A DNA stretch of 64,000 bases from Pseudarthrobacter defluvii (GCF_030816725.1 NZ_JAUSYG010000001.1:3038001-3102000), one strand, 5' to 3'. Shown: positions 36,421-47,253, counted from the first letter of the stretch. Translations and numbers: made by a program. The notes: generated from the sequence alone by a model not told the origin.

Positions 36421-37809
36421 ATGAACTGCACCCTTCGCAGGGGGCTGCTTAGCACCCTCTTTGCCGGCGGCCTTCTTGCCTTCGGCTGCGCTGCTGCAAA
36501 CGCAGCGGACACCACCACCAGCGGGACGGACCTTTCCGCTTCCGCCCTCATCTCGGCGGCGGCACCAGCTGGCTCGACGTCGTTGGGCCCGCTGGGGGAC
36601 CCAACGCCGGCCGGTTCAACTGGTGCCGCCGCCGCAGTGGACGTTAATGCCACCCTCGGCGGGATCACCGATCCCGTCACCGGCACCACAGACGGCACCA
36701 CGGCAAACCTCCTCGCCGTCGACGCCAACGTCGACCTCGGACTCGGAGGCATCACCAACGATCCCGCCACCACCGGCACCACAGACGGCACCACGGCAAA
36801 CCTCCTCGCCGTCGACGCCAACGTCGACCTCGGATTCGGAGGCATCACCAATGATCCCGCCACCGGAACTACAGACGGCACCACGGCCGACATCGCCGTC
36901 GATGCAGCAGTAGCCCTTGGATTGGGCACCGTCACTGATCCAACAACCGCCGACGTCGCAGCGGCAGCGGACGTCAACCTCGGACTCGGAGGCATCAACG
37001 ATCCCGCCACCGGAACTACAGACGGCACCACGGCCGACATCGCCGTCGATGCAGCAGTAGCCCTTGGATTGGGCACCGTCACTGATCCAACAACCGCCGA
37101 CGTCGCAGCGGCGGCGGACGTCAACCTGGGTCTCGGCGGCATCACCGATCCCGTCACCGGAACTACGGACGGCACCACAGCAGATATCGCCGTCGATGCA
37201 GCAGTAGCCCTTGGATTGGGCACGGTTACAGATTCCACAACCGCCGACGTTGCGGCAGCACTGGACGTCAGCCTGGGCCTCGGCGGCATCACCGATCCCG
37301 TCACCGGCACCACGGACGGCACCACCACGGACCTCGCGATTGACGCCGTCGTGGACCTGGGCATCGGGCTCGGCGCTGACAGCAGCACGGGTACCCCGGG
37401 AACGGATACCCCCGGCACGTCTGACCCGGGTACCAGCAACCCGGGCGACGGAACCACCGGAGACACCGGCACCCTCGATCCGGGCAACCCTGGCCCCGGC
37501 ACCAGCGTCCCGGGCTCGGACAACCCGGCCGGCAACGGCGGCAGCACCACCGTCGGTGACTCCACGGGCATGAACGGCGGCACCGGCAGCGTCTCGGCAG
37601 CACCGGCCGGCTCCACCGCAGTCAGCGGAGCCATCGCCACTGTTACTGTTCCGCGCAGCACCCCGGCCAACGGCAATTCTGGCCTTGCCAACACGGGTGG
37701 TGCCCGCACCGGCCTTGCCAACACGGGCTGGGACGGAACCCTGTTTCCCCTGGCGCTGTTGCTCCTGGCCGGCGGACTCCTGATGCTCCGCAAGCGCAAG
37801 GTGTCGTAG
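36421..37809 (+). CDS. Repeat-containing cell-wall protein with LANTG sorting signal
   Basis: A 462-residue surface protein. The signal peptide is MNCTLRRGLLSTLFAG onward, cleaved near ANAAD. The middle is made of tandem repeats: two 30-31 residue units (GTTDGTTANLLAVDANVDLG type), then three 49-residue units (GTTDGTTADIAVDAAVALG then TVTDPTTADVAAAADVNLG) and a degenerate fourth. A Pro/Gly/Thr-rich wall-spanning stretch follows. The C terminus has LANTG twice (GLANTGGARTGLANTGW), then a hydrophobic helix and the basic tail RKRKVS, a sortase substrate signal of the LAxTG type. No sortase gene is in the window. AGGAG lies upstream of ATG 36421. The function is unknown; adhesin- or coat-like is a guess. 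Confidence 0.87.
   Translation: MNCTLRRGLLSTLFAGGLLAFGCAAANAADTTTSGTDLSASALISAAAPAGSTSLGPLGDPTPAGSTGAAAAVDVNATLGGITDPVTGTTDGTTANLLAVDANVDLGLGGITNDPATTGTTDGTTANLLAVDANVDLGFGGITNDPATGTTDGTTADIAVDAAVALGLGTVTDPTTADVAAAADVNLGLGGINDPATGTTDGTTADIAVDAAVALGLGTVTDPTTADVAAAADVNLGLGGITDPVTGTTDGTTADIAVDAAVALGLGTVTDSTTADVAAALDVSLGLGGITDPVTGTTDGTTTDLAIDAVVDLGIGLGADSSTGTPGTDTPGTSDPGTSNPGDGTTGDTGTLDPGNPGPGTSVPGSDNPAGNGGSTTVGDSTGMNGGTGSVSAAPAGSTAVSGAIATVTVPRSTPANGNSGLANTGGARTGLANTGWDGTLFPLALLLLAGGLLMLRKRKVS
36682..37452 (+). repeat. In-frame tandem repeats: 90-93 bp units then 147-bp units
   Basis: Unit starts at GGCACCACAGACGG or GGAACTACAGACGG occur at 36682, 36775, 36865, 37012, 37159 and 37306. Spacings are 93, 90, 147, 147 and 147 bp, all multiples of three. 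The copies starting at 36865 and 37012 are nearly identical at the DNA level. The last copy is truncated and degenerate, so the end given is approximate. Confidence 0.88.
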
Positions 37810-38047
37810 AGCCTTTCACAGACAGCAGGAAACCGCCCGCACCAAGCGCCTGAAGCGGCAGCACCCAGCGGGCTGACGGAAGGAGGGCAACAGCACCGAA
37901 ACGAAAGAACAGTACAAAACATGTCTTCAGCACACATGTCCTTGTAGCCAATGGTCCGGCGGCGGAAGCGTTTGAAATCGCCGCCGGGCCGTCGGCGTGT
38001 CGCGAGGTGAACGCCTAGGTCAATCATGAGTTCCGCCGCACCGCCCG

Positions 38048-38053
38048 TATAAT
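38048..38053 (+). promoter_or_regulatory. -10 box before the kinase gene
   Basis: TATAAT is a consensus -10, 42 bases before the kinase ATG. The position 17 bp upstream (CATGAG) is a poor -35, so an activator or extended contacts may be needed. The remaining intergenic DNA from 37810 shows nothing else I can assign. Confidence 0.5.
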
Positions 38054-38094
38054 TTGAGGTACGACAGTGCCGCAGCGCACCGGGAGGAACGGTC

Positions 38095-39360
38095 ATGGTG
38101 GCGGAATCGCCTAGCTCCATCAAGAATGAAGTTGTCGGCGGTCGCTACCGTTTGGGGGAAATCGTAGGCCGTGGCGGAATGTCTTCGGTCTACTGTGCGC
38201 GTGACGAAAACCTGGGCCGGGACGTGGCGCTGAAGCTCTTTGCGCCGCAGGCTCCGGATGCTGAGGAACTGAAGCGGCAGGAAGCCGAGATCCAACTCCT
38301 GGCCACCCTGAACCACCCCGGCCTGGTTACTCTCTTCGACGCTGGCATCGACGACCGCATCCCGGACGAGCCCCGGCCATTCCTCACCATGGAACTCGTG
38401 GAGGGCCAGGACCTTCGCAGCCGTATCCGGCACAGCCGCGTACCGCTTGAAGAGTTATCAGTCATCGGCGCCGGGATTGCCGATGCCCTGGCCTACGTGC
38501 ACGGCCTCGGCATCATCCACCGGGATATCAAACCGGGCAACATCCTCCTGGTGCAGATCCGTCCGGGCGAGCCGCTGCGCCCCAAACTCACGGACTTCGG
38601 GATCGCAAGGATTGTCGATTCCACCCGGCTCACTGCGACCGGCACCATGGTGGGCACCGCTGCCTACCTCAGCCCGGAGCAGGCCCTGGGCAAACCCCTG
38701 TCCTCCGCCACGGACATCTACTCGCTGGGCCTGGTGCTGCTGGAATGCATCAAGGGCACCGTGGAATACCCCGGCAGTGCCGTGGAATCGGCGGTTGCAC
38801 GGCTCCACCGCGCGCCGGAAATTCCCGACGACGTCCCCGCCGAATGGGCCGACCTGATCCGTTCCATGACCGCCATCGAGCCGCTGGAGCGGCCGGCAGC
38901 CGCGGACATTGAGACCGCGCTGCGCCAGGCCCTGGTTTCGCCGGCGTCAACGCCGGGAGAACTGGCCCCCGAAACAACACGGGTGCTTCCCGCCATGCCC
39001 TTCCACCCGCCCACCATCACCGCCGAGGAATCCGTGGACGAAGTGCGGGAGGCAGCCGAAGCCACCGGCGCCATTGCTCCCGCCTCCTCGCCGCTGCAGC
39101 CGCCTGGCCGGACCACTGCGGGCGGTTCCGGCACGGCGGCAGCCAGCCCGGCCGCGGCCAAAACCGCCAGGAAGCTACGACTGTCGCGGACCCAGCGGAT
39201 CTGGCTGGCCGTGGTACTCGGCGTCCTGGTGTTCGCTGCAGCCGCAGCCGCAGTGATCATGAGCATCTCTGCCCGCCCGGCCGACGTCGTGCCCTACCCC
39301 ACGGTGACCGGCACCCTGGGCGACCATCTGCAGGAACTCCAAAAGAGCGTCGAACCGTGA
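38095..39360 (+). CDS. Membrane-anchored serine/threonine protein kinase
   Basis: A 421-residue Hanks-type kinase. Motifs seen are the glycine loop GRGGMSSVY (25-33), catalytic lysine K47, HRDIKPGN with D144, DFG at 167-169, and the AAYLSPEQ activation segment. A proline/alanine-rich juxtamembrane linker leads to one membrane helix at about 369-391 and a short outer tail of 30 residues without PASTA domains. So it is a sensor kinase with a small external portion, probably phosphorylating cytoplasmic substrates. GGAGG precedes the ATG. Its stop overlaps the start of a lipoprotein gene by four bases. Confidence 0.93.
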   Translation: MVAESPSSIKNEVVGGRYRLGEIVGRGGMSSVYCARDENLGRDVALKLFAPQAPDAEELKRQEAEIQLLATLNHPGLVTLFDAGIDDRIPDEPRPFLTMELVEGQDLRSRIRHSRVPLEELSVIGAGIADALAYVHGLGIIHRDIKPGNILLVQIRPGEPLRPKLTDFGIARIVDSTRLTATGTMVGTAAYLSPEQALGKPLSSATDIYSLGLVLLECIKGTVEYPGSAVESAVARLHRAPEIPDDVPAEWADLIRSMTAIEPLERPAAADIETALRQALVSPASTPGELAPETTRVLPAMPFHPPTITAEESVDEVREAAEATGAIAPASSPLQPPGRTTAGGSGTAAASPAAAKTARKLRLSRTQRIWLAVVLGVLVFAAAAAAVIMSISARPADVVPYPTVTGTLGDHLQELQKSVEP

Positions 39361-39887
39361 CCCTGCTGCAGGCATCTCCCAACCGGATGTTGCTGGCGTG
39401 CTCCGCGGCGCTGATAGCGGCAAGCTTCCTCAACGCGTGTGCGGCACCGGGGAACGGGCTGCAGCGTGAAGCCGCAACACAGCTCCAGGCGCGGGTACTC
39501 GAAGTAACGCAGGCGTCGTCGCAGAACGATCCCGCGTCCGCGCTCAAAGCACTGGAAGGTCTGGAGGCAGACCTGTCAGCGGCACAGGCAAAAGGCCAGG
39601 TTTCGGACGAACGGCGCCGCAGCATCACCACGGTGGCCACCGCTGTCCGGGCCGACCTGAACGAGGCCGTCGCCGCCCAGAAAGCTGCCGCGCCGAAGGC
39701 TCCCGCAGACGCACCAGCAGCCGCTGCCCAAGGAACGGAAACCCCCTCCCCCGCGCCGGAAGCACCCGCGTCACAGCCGGCACCTGCTCCGGCCCCGGCC
39801 CCGGCAGCGGACCAGGGCAACGCGGCATCCGGCAACGGCGGAAATGCGGGCAAGAACAACGGCGACAAGGGCAAAGGCAAAAACTGA
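39357..39887 (+). CDS. Unrecognised lipoprotein coupled to the kinase
   Basis: A 176-residue lipoprotein with a canonical lipobox LNAC (lipidated C28). Residues 35-105 look helical (LQARVLEVTQASSQNDPASALKALEGLEADL), followed by an Ala/Pro-rich linker and a Gly/Asn/Lys-rich tail that may contact the wall. The GTG start lies inside the kinase stop (GTGA), so the two are translationally coupled. A role as extracellular partner or sensor for the kinase's short outer tail is an inference from this coupling. I recognise no named family. Confidence 0.8.
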   Translation: MTLLQASPNRMLLACSAALIAASFLNACAAPGNGLQREAATQLQARVLEVTQASSQNDPASALKALEGLEADLSAAQAKGQVSDERRRSITTVATAVRADLNEAVAAQKAAAPKAPADAPAAAAQGTETPSPAPEAPASQPAPAPAPAPAADQGNAASGNGGNAGKNNGDKGKGKN

Positions 39888-39936
39888 GTCCGCGCTGGAC
39901 ATGGCATGTCCTGCGCCCGCCCTGGGCTTAACCGAA

Positions 39937-39981
39937 GGAAGCGGTGCTCCGGAATTTCTCTCCGGAGCACCGCTTCCTTTT
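39937..39981. terminator. Strong terminator between the kinase operon and icd
   Basis: A perfect 17-bp stem, GGAAGCGGTGCTCCGGA with its complement, encloses a seven-base loop and is followed by TTTT on the plus strand. It lies between convergent genes and could serve both directions. Confidence 0.88.
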
Positions 39982-40012
39982 CGACCAGAGCTGCCGCAGC
40001 AGCGGACCGCCG

Positions 40013-42277
<2,265 letters not shown>

Positions 42278-42378
42278 CTATTTCACCATGTACAACTTAC
42301 CCGAGGACGCCCGTTCAAACCTCAACGGAGCTCCCGCATTACCGCGGTGAGAGCAGGATTACAGCGATAGAGAAACGT

Positions 42379-42419
42379 ACGACGGCGGCGCGGGCACCGG
42401 GCGCCCGCGCCGCCGTCGT
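42379..42419. terminator. Perfect 17-bp-arm hairpin in the icd/protease intergenic region
   Basis: ACGACGGCGGCGCGGGC (42379-42395) and its exact complement (42403-42419) enclose a seven-base loop. The intergenic region 42233-42560 holds divergent genes, so a terminator is not expected here; it may insulate the two promoters or be a dispersed palindrome. Downstream, 42460-42520 is AT-rich (TGATAACGATAAATTCG), probably the protease promoter. Confidence 0.6.
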
Positions 42420-42560
42420 CACGTCCCCCACCGGGGAACACCGGAAGGGTCCTAAGTCGCTTTCTGATATCTCACTACTGTGTACAAACTTGTCTGATAA
42501 CGATAAATTCGCTGAAGTCACCACCGATTCCGGGCCCAACCCCGTTCAGACAGGACAACA

Positions 42561-43547
42561 ATGACACGCACAAGGTCTCTGGCCTCAGGCCTCCTCACCC
42601 TCTCGGCGGCCGCCGTGCTGGTTCTCGCATCCGCGGGCGGGGCTTCTGCCGCCCCGGCCCCCTCCGACGGGACGGCAAACCCGTCCGTCGCCAGCGTCAC
42701 CGTCGACGCCCGCGGGGCAGCAGACTACTGGAGCCCCGAGCGGATGCAGAGTGCCGTCCCCGGCGACACCCTCGCCGGCAAAGCCCTGGAACGCGGCAAC
42801 CGCTCCAGCGCCGCTCTCGTGGAGAAAGGCAAGCCCGCCACCACCAAGGGCATCAAGGGCACCAAGGGCACCAAGGGCAAGCCCACCATCGCGCAGAGTG
42901 AAGACCCGGTCTCACACATCGGCAAGGTCTTCTTCACCCTGGGCGGGGCCAACTATGTGTGCTCGGGCAACGCCGTCACGTCCACAAACAGCAGCACCGT
43001 GGCCACGGCCGGGCACTGCGTGAACGAAGGACCGGGCGCGTACGCCACCAACTTCATCTTCGTTCCCGCCTACGAAAACGGCGCCGCCCCCTATGGCAAG
43101 TGGACCGCCAAGGCCCTGTACGCCCCCACCCAGTGGGTCGCCAACGGCGACATGACCTTTGACACCGGCTTCGCCGTCATGAACAGGGACAGCAACGGCG
43201 ACCGGCTGACCGACGTCGTCGGCGGCTCGGGCACCGCCTTCAACCAGGCACGGGGGCTCGCCTACACGTCGTACGGCTACCCCGCGGCTTCACCGTTCAA
43301 CGGGGAGACCCTCAAGAGTTGCACCGGCACCGCCTCCGATGACGCCAACAACCCGCAGTTCGGCACCCAGGGCATCCCCTGCGACATGACGGGCGGCTCC
43401 TCGGGCGGCCCGTGGTTCATCGGCGAAGGCTCCGACGGCCTGCAGAACTCCATCAACAGCTACGGCTATAACGGCTCATCCGTCATGTACGGCCCGTACT
43501 GGGGCACCGTCATCCAGGACACGTTCAAGCGTGCAGCGAAATCCTGA
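42561..43547 (+). CDS. Secreted trypsin-like serine protease
   Basis: A 328-residue exported protease. The signal peptide is residues 1-30 (cleavage near GGASA). A propeptide of about 85 residues follows, with the motif ADYWSPERM (54-62) and a Lys/Gly/Thr-rich stretch (KGIKGTKGTKGK). The catalytic triad is H152 in TAGHC, a likely D201 in MTFDTGFAV and S281 in GGSSGGPW. Cysteines at 134/153 and 254/274 could pair. The upstream region shows no obvious ribosome binding site. The gene's end overlaps a small open frame that repeats the propeptide motif. Confidence 0.91.
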   Translation: MTRTRSLASGLLTLSAAAVLVLASAGGASAAPAPSDGTANPSVASVTVDARGAADYWSPERMQSAVPGDTLAGKALERGNRSSAALVEKGKPATTKGIKGTKGTKGKPTIAQSEDPVSHIGKVFFTLGGANYVCSGNAVTSTNSSTVATAGHCVNEGPGAYATNFIFVPAYENGAAPYGKWTAKALYAPTQWVANGDMTFDTGFAVMNRDSNGDRLTDVVGGSGTAFNQARGLAYTSYGYPAASPFNGETLKSCTGTASDDANNPQFGTQGIPCDMTGGSSGGPWFIGEGSDGLQNSINSYGYNGSSVMYGPYWGTVIQDTFKRAAKS

Positions 43548-43704
43548 GGCGCCTGATCCGGACGAAGATCCCGTCAGCCATGTTGACCTGACCCAGTCGC
43601 CCGAGGAGGTGCTCGAGTACTGGACCAAGGAGCGGATGGCGGAAGCGAAGCCCCGGGAGATCAAGCTTCCGGAGCCGGGCCAGCGCACGGATGAGCAGGA
43701 CTAA
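43531..43704 (+). CDS. Small unrecognised protein with YWxxERM motif
   Basis: A 57-residue frame starting at GTG 43531 inside the end of the protease gene (17-bp overlap, different frame) and stopping at TAA 43704. It reads as real protein: acidic, with LTQSPEEVLEYWTKERMAEA in the middle and an EIKLPEPGQ tail. YWTKERM (30-36) mirrors YWSPERM in the propeptide of the overlapping protease. The hairpin at 43713-43761 follows immediately, so the frame ends where the transcript appears to end. No Cys, membrane helix or signal peptide is present. It may be a cytoplasmic propeptide-like chaperone or inhibitor, but this is conjecture. Confidence 0.65.
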   Translation: MQRNPEAPDPDEDPVSHVDLTQSPEEVLEYWTKERMAEAKPREIKLPEPGQRTDEQD

Positions 43705-43712
43705 GCCAGCAC

Positions 43713-43761
43713 AACGACGACGGCGCCCGTCCCCTTTCAGGGGGCGGGCGCCGTCGTCGTT
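43713..43761 (+). terminator. Terminator hairpin after the protease pair
   Basis: AACGACGACGGCGCCCG(T)CCCC and GGGGCGGGCGCCGTCGTCGTT form a stem of about 21 bp with one bulged T and the loop TTTCA. It closes the protease/small-protein transcript. Confidence 0.8.
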
Positions 43762-43773
43762 GGGTGGCCATCC

Positions 43774-43825
43774 ATTGCTCCGTAACTGCCGTTATCAGGC
43801 GTGAAAACGGCAGTTACGGAGCAAT
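43774..43825. repeat. Inverted repeat with 20-bp perfect arms
   Basis: ATTGCTCCGTAACTGCCGTT at 43774-43793 is exactly complementary to 43806-43825, with a 12-base loop. The arms are less GC-rich than the surrounding DNA and unlike the terminators here. It lies between a terminator and a tandem-repeat array, in DNA with no gene. A REP-like dispersed element is possible. Confidence 0.75.
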
Positions 43826-43836
43826 CGATGCGGCTG

Positions 43837-44064
43837 GTGGGCCCACGCCGGCAGGGTCCCCTGGCCGAGCTTGCGAGGTTAGGGGGCGGGCGGGTGGGCC
43901 CACGCCGGCAGGGTTCCCTGGCCGAGCTTGCGAGGTTAGGGGGCCGGCGGGTGGGCCCACGCCGGCAGGGTCCCCTGGCCGAGCTTGCGAGGTTAGGGGG
44001 CCGGCGGGTGGGCCCACGCCGGCAGGGTCCCCTGGCCGAGCTTGCGAGGTTAGGGGGCCGGCGG
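43837..44064. repeat. Four tandem copies of a 57-bp repeat
   Basis: Unit starts (GTGGGCCCACGCCGGCAGGG) fall at 43837, 43894, 43951 and 44008. Copies differ by only a few substitutions (GGGCGGGCG versus GGCCGGCGG at the end, TCCC versus TTCC inside). The array ends three bases before the purH stop codon, so it is purH's 3' flank. Each unit contains the palindrome GGGCCC and GC-rich self-complementary segments. There are no unique spacers, so this is not a CRISPR array. 43705-44067 otherwise holds no gene. Confidence 0.9.
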
Positions 44065-44067
44065 GGA

Positions 44068-45753
44068 CTAGTGGAAGAAGTGGCGGGCGCCCGTGAAGTA
44101 CATCGTGATGCCGGCCGCGTTCGCTGCCGCAATTACCTCGTCGTCGCGGACGGAGCCGCCGGGCTGCACCACGGCGCGGACGCCGGCGTCGATCAGGATC
44201 TGCAGGCCGTCGGCGAACGGGAAGAACGCGTCGGAGGCTGCCACGGCTCCCTGGGCGCGCTGGGGTGCGCCGGCGCCGCTGGCATTGGAAGCGCCGCCGG
44301 CACCTTCGACGTCGGACTCCACCGTGACGCCCAGGGTGTTGGCCCGCTCCACGGCCAGGCGGCAGGAGTCCAGGCGGTTGACCTGGCCCATGCCGATGCC
44401 CACCGCGGCGCCGTTCTCGGCGAGGAGGATGGCGTTGGACTTGGCGGCCCGGCACGCGGTCCAGGCAAAGGCGAGGTCCGCGAGGGTCTTCTCGTCAGCG
44501 GTTTCACCCGCGGCGAGGGTCCAGTTGGCGGGGTTGTCGCCGTCGGCGTCCACCTTGTCCGTGACCTGGACCAGCATCCCGCCCGAGACCTGGCGGAACT
44601 CCGTGGGGTAACGGCCGTAACCCTCGGGCAGGGCCAGCAAGCGGATGTTCTTCTTCTTGGAGAGGATTTCGACAGCCTCGGGTTCGAAGCCGGGGGCGAT
44701 GACCACCTCGGTGAAGATGTCCTTGACCGTGTTGGCCATGCCTGCGGTGACGGTGCGGTTGGCGGCAATGACGCCACCGAATGCAGAGACGGGGTCGCAG
44801 GCGTGGGCCTTGGCGTGGGCGTCGGCGATGGGATCGGCGGCGTCAGCCGAACCCACGGCCACGCCGCACGGGTTGGCGTGCTTGATGATGGCGACGGCGG
44901 GCTCGGCGAAGTCGTAGGCGGCCCGCAGGGCGGCGTCGGCGTCAACGAAGTTGTTGTAGCTCATGGCCTTGCCGTGCAGCTGGTCAGCCTGGGCGATGCC
45001 CATCGGCGCTGCCTTGTCCACGTAGAGGGCAGCCTGCTGGTGTGGGTTCTCGCCGTAGCGAAGTACCTCGGAGCGTTCCAGGGACAGGCCCGCGTAGGCT
45101 GGCCAGTCGATGACGCCGTCGCCGTCCTCATCCAGGAACTGGCTGGCGGTCCAGGTGGCCACGGCGTTGTCGTAGGACGCGGTGTGGGCGAAGGCCTTGG
45201 CGGCGAGGCGGCGGCGGGTCTTCAGGTCGAAACCACCGGCGGCGGCGGCCTCCACAACCTGGCCATAGAAGCCGGGATCCACAACGATGGCGACGGCGGC
45301 GTGGTTCTTGGCTGCCGAGCGCACCATGGCGGGGCCCCCGATGTCGATCTGCTCCACGACGTCGTCCTGCGCGGCACCGGACTTGACGGTCTCCACGAAC
45401 GGGTAGAGGTTCACCACCACCAGGTCGAAGGCCTCGATGTCCATGCTGGCAAGCGTTTCCATGTGCGCGGGGACGCGGCGGTCCGCCAGGATGCCGCCGT
45501 GGACGCGCGGGTGCAGGGTCTTGACGCGGCCGTCCAGCATCTCGGGCGAACCGGTGACTTCCTCCACCTCCTGCACGGGGATGCCCGCGGCGGCGATCTT
45601 CTTGGCCGTGGACCCGGTGGAGACCAGCTTGACGCCCGCTGCATGCAGGCCCTGCGCGAGCTCCTCCAGACCGGTCTTGTCGTAGACCGAGATCAGGGCC
45701 CGGCGAATGGGTACACGGTCAATGGATACGCGCTCATGCTGCGTGAAGCTCAC
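44068..45753 (-). CDS. purH: Bifunctional AICAR transformylase/IMP cyclohydrolase
   Basis: A 561-residue enzyme for the last two steps of IMP synthesis. The N-terminal IMP cyclohydrolase part has the MGS-like fold ([31 protein letters not shown]). The C-terminal transformylase has [23 protein letters not shown] and [16 protein letters not shown]. An Ala/Gly-rich insert ([20 protein letters not shown]) near residue 500 is not usual for the family and may be a lineage-specific loop. In related genomes purN commonly precedes purH directly; here an opposite-strand transporter lies between. The stop abuts a tandem-repeat array. Confidence 0.96.
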   Translation of the reverse strand: MSFTQHERVSIDRVPIRRALISVYDKTGLEELAQGLHAAGVKLVSTGSTAKKIAAAGIPVQEVEEVTGSPEMLDGRVKTLHPRVHGGILADRRVPAHMETLASMDIEAFDLVVVNLYPFVETVKSGAAQDDVVEQIDIGGPAMVRSAAKNHAAVAIVVDPGFYGQVVEAAAAGGFDLKTRRRLAAKAFAHTASYDNAVATWTASQFLDEDGDGVIDWPAYAGLSLERSEVLRYGENPHQQAALYVDKAAPMGIAQADQLHGKAMSYNNFVDADAALRAAYDFAEPAVAIIKHANPCGVAVGSADAADPIADAHAKAHACDPVSAFGGVIAANRTVTAGMANTVKDIFTEVVIAPGFEPEAVEILSKKKNIRLLALPEGYGRYPTEFRQVSGGMLVQVTDKVDADGDNPANWTLAAGETADEKTLADLAFAWTACRAAKSNAILLAENGAAVGIGMGQVNRLDSCRLAVERANTLGVTVESDVEGAGGASNASGAGAPQRAQGAVAASDAFFPFADGLQILIDAGVRAVVQPGGSVRDDEVIAAANAAGITMYFTGARHFFH

Positions 45754-45894
45754 AAATGTCTCCGTCTTATCTCGCGGACCAGGGCCGCGGTTGGTGGGGA
45801 TAGGGCCAGTTTATCGCGAAGGACGCGGTTGCCCCGTGTGTCCGCCGGAGTGTGAACGCGGTGAGGCGGGCTAAAGTTTTCACAGGAGGCGGCG

Positions 45895-47247
45895 ATGAAT
45901 ACTTACACCACTGTGCCCAGCGGCGAACAGGTGGTCCAGGAACTGCCCTGGCGATGGAAAGTCCAGGGCAGGATCTTCCTGGTGGGGGGCCTCGGCTTCA
46001 TGTTCGACGCCTGGGATGTGACGCTTAACGGCATCCTGATTCCGTTGCTGTCCAAGCACTGGGCCCTCTCCGCTGGCGAGGCCGCTTGGGTTGGTACCTC
46101 CAACCTGATCGGGATGGCCCTGGGTGCCTTCGTCTGGGGAACGGTCGCGGACACGGTGGGGCGCAAGAAGGCGTTCACGGCCACCTTGCTGCTGTTCTCG
46201 GTGTTCACCGTCCTGGGCGCGTTCGCCCCCGACTTCATCTGGTTCTGCGCCTTCCGGTTCCTGGCCGGCTTTGGCCTGGGCGGCTGCATCCCCGTGGACT
46301 ACGCGCTGGTTGGCGAGTTCACACCGCGGAAACAGCGCGGGAAGGTACTCACCGCCATGGACGGCTGGTGGCCGATCGGCGCGGCGCTGGCCGGCTTCGT
46401 CTCCGCCGGGCTGGTGGCCCTGTCCGGCGACTGGCGCCTCACCATGCTGGTGATGGTCCTGCCCGCACTCCTGGTCTTCTGGGTCCGGCGCAGCGTGCCG
46501 GAGTCCCCCCTGTTCCTCATCCGGAAAGGCCGGCGCGAGGAAGCGGCCCGGATCATTGACGGGCTGGTGGAGGCCACCGGGGCGGAACCGCGCGCCTACA
46601 GCCTCCCCGACGCCAGGGATGTCCCGCGCCTCTCCGCCGGCAGCGCATGGACCCAGCTGCGCTCCGTGTGGCAGTTCAACTGGAAGATCACCGCAGCGGC
46701 CTGGTCCCTGTTCTTCAGCATCCTGCTGGTCTACTACCTGTCCCTGACCTGGATGCCCAGGATCCTGATCGGCGCAGGGTTCGCCGAGTACAAGGCGTTC
46801 GTCACCACTGCGTCCATGGCCGCCGTCGGGTTCCTGGGCGTGGTGGTGGCTGCCCTCCTGGTGGAACGAGTGGGTCGAAAGTGGATCCTTGCCATCACGG
46901 GGCCGATGTCCGCGCTGACCCTGGTGATCGTGGCGTTCGTGGTGGACATCCCAACGGCCGCGGTGTTCTGGCTGCTCGTGTTCGGGTTCGTGGTGCAGGT
47001 GGCCATTCCGGTCCTGTACGCCTACGTGTCCGAGCTCTACCCCACCGAGCTGCGGGGCACCGGATTTGGCTGGGCGTCCACGTTCTCGCGGCTCGGCGCA
47101 GGCTTCGGGCCGCTGATCTTCGCCAACTACTTCTGGCCGGAGTTGGGCCTGGCCACGTCCTTCGCCCTGGCCGGTGCCCTGGTCCTGGTTTCCGTAGTGT
47201 GGATGGCGTTCTTCTCCCCGGAAACGCGCCAGCGCCGCCTGCAGTAA
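45895..47247 (+). CDS. MFS transporter, niacin/aromatic-acid type
   Basis: A 450-residue twelve-helix transporter. It shows the MFS signature DTVGRKKAF after helix 2, GGCIPVDYALVGEFTPRKQRG before helix 5, and YVSELYPTELRGTGFGWAS in the second half, a pattern shared by NiaP- and metabolite:H+ symporter-like proteins. The substrate cannot be fixed; nicotinate or an aromatic acid are reasonable guesses. AGGAGG stands five bases before the ATG. It is inserted in opposite orientation between purN and purH, which would normally be neighbours. Confidence 0.9.
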   Translation: MNTYTTVPSGEQVVQELPWRWKVQGRIFLVGGLGFMFDAWDVTLNGILIPLLSKHWALSAGEAAWVGTSNLIGMALGAFVWGTVADTVGRKKAFTATLLLFSVFTVLGAFAPDFIWFCAFRFLAGFGLGGCIPVDYALVGEFTPRKQRGKVLTAMDGWWPIGAALAGFVSAGLVALSGDWRLTMLVMVLPALLVFWVRRSVPESPLFLIRKGRREEAARIIDGLVEATGAEPRAYSLPDARDVPRLSAGSAWTQLRSVWQFNWKITAAAWSLFFSILLVYYLSLTWMPRILIGAGFAEYKAFVTTASMAAVGFLGVVVAALLVERVGRKWILAITGPMSALTLVIVAFVVDIPTAAVFWLLVFGFVVQVAIPVLYAYVSELYPTELRGTGFGWASTFSRLGAGFGPLIFANYFWPELGLATSFALAGALVLVSVVWMAFFSPETRQRRLQ

Positions 47248-47253
47248 CCCGCG

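Noticed and set aside
43837..44064. CRISPR-like array
   Set aside because: Units are contiguous 57-mers with no variable spacers and no cas genes nearby.
43801..45855. 684-codon frame starting with a repetitive protein (VGPRRQGPLAELARLGG repeats)
   Set aside because: The repeats come from the non-coding 57-bp array and the rest is antisense to purH. No ribosome binding site or family match.
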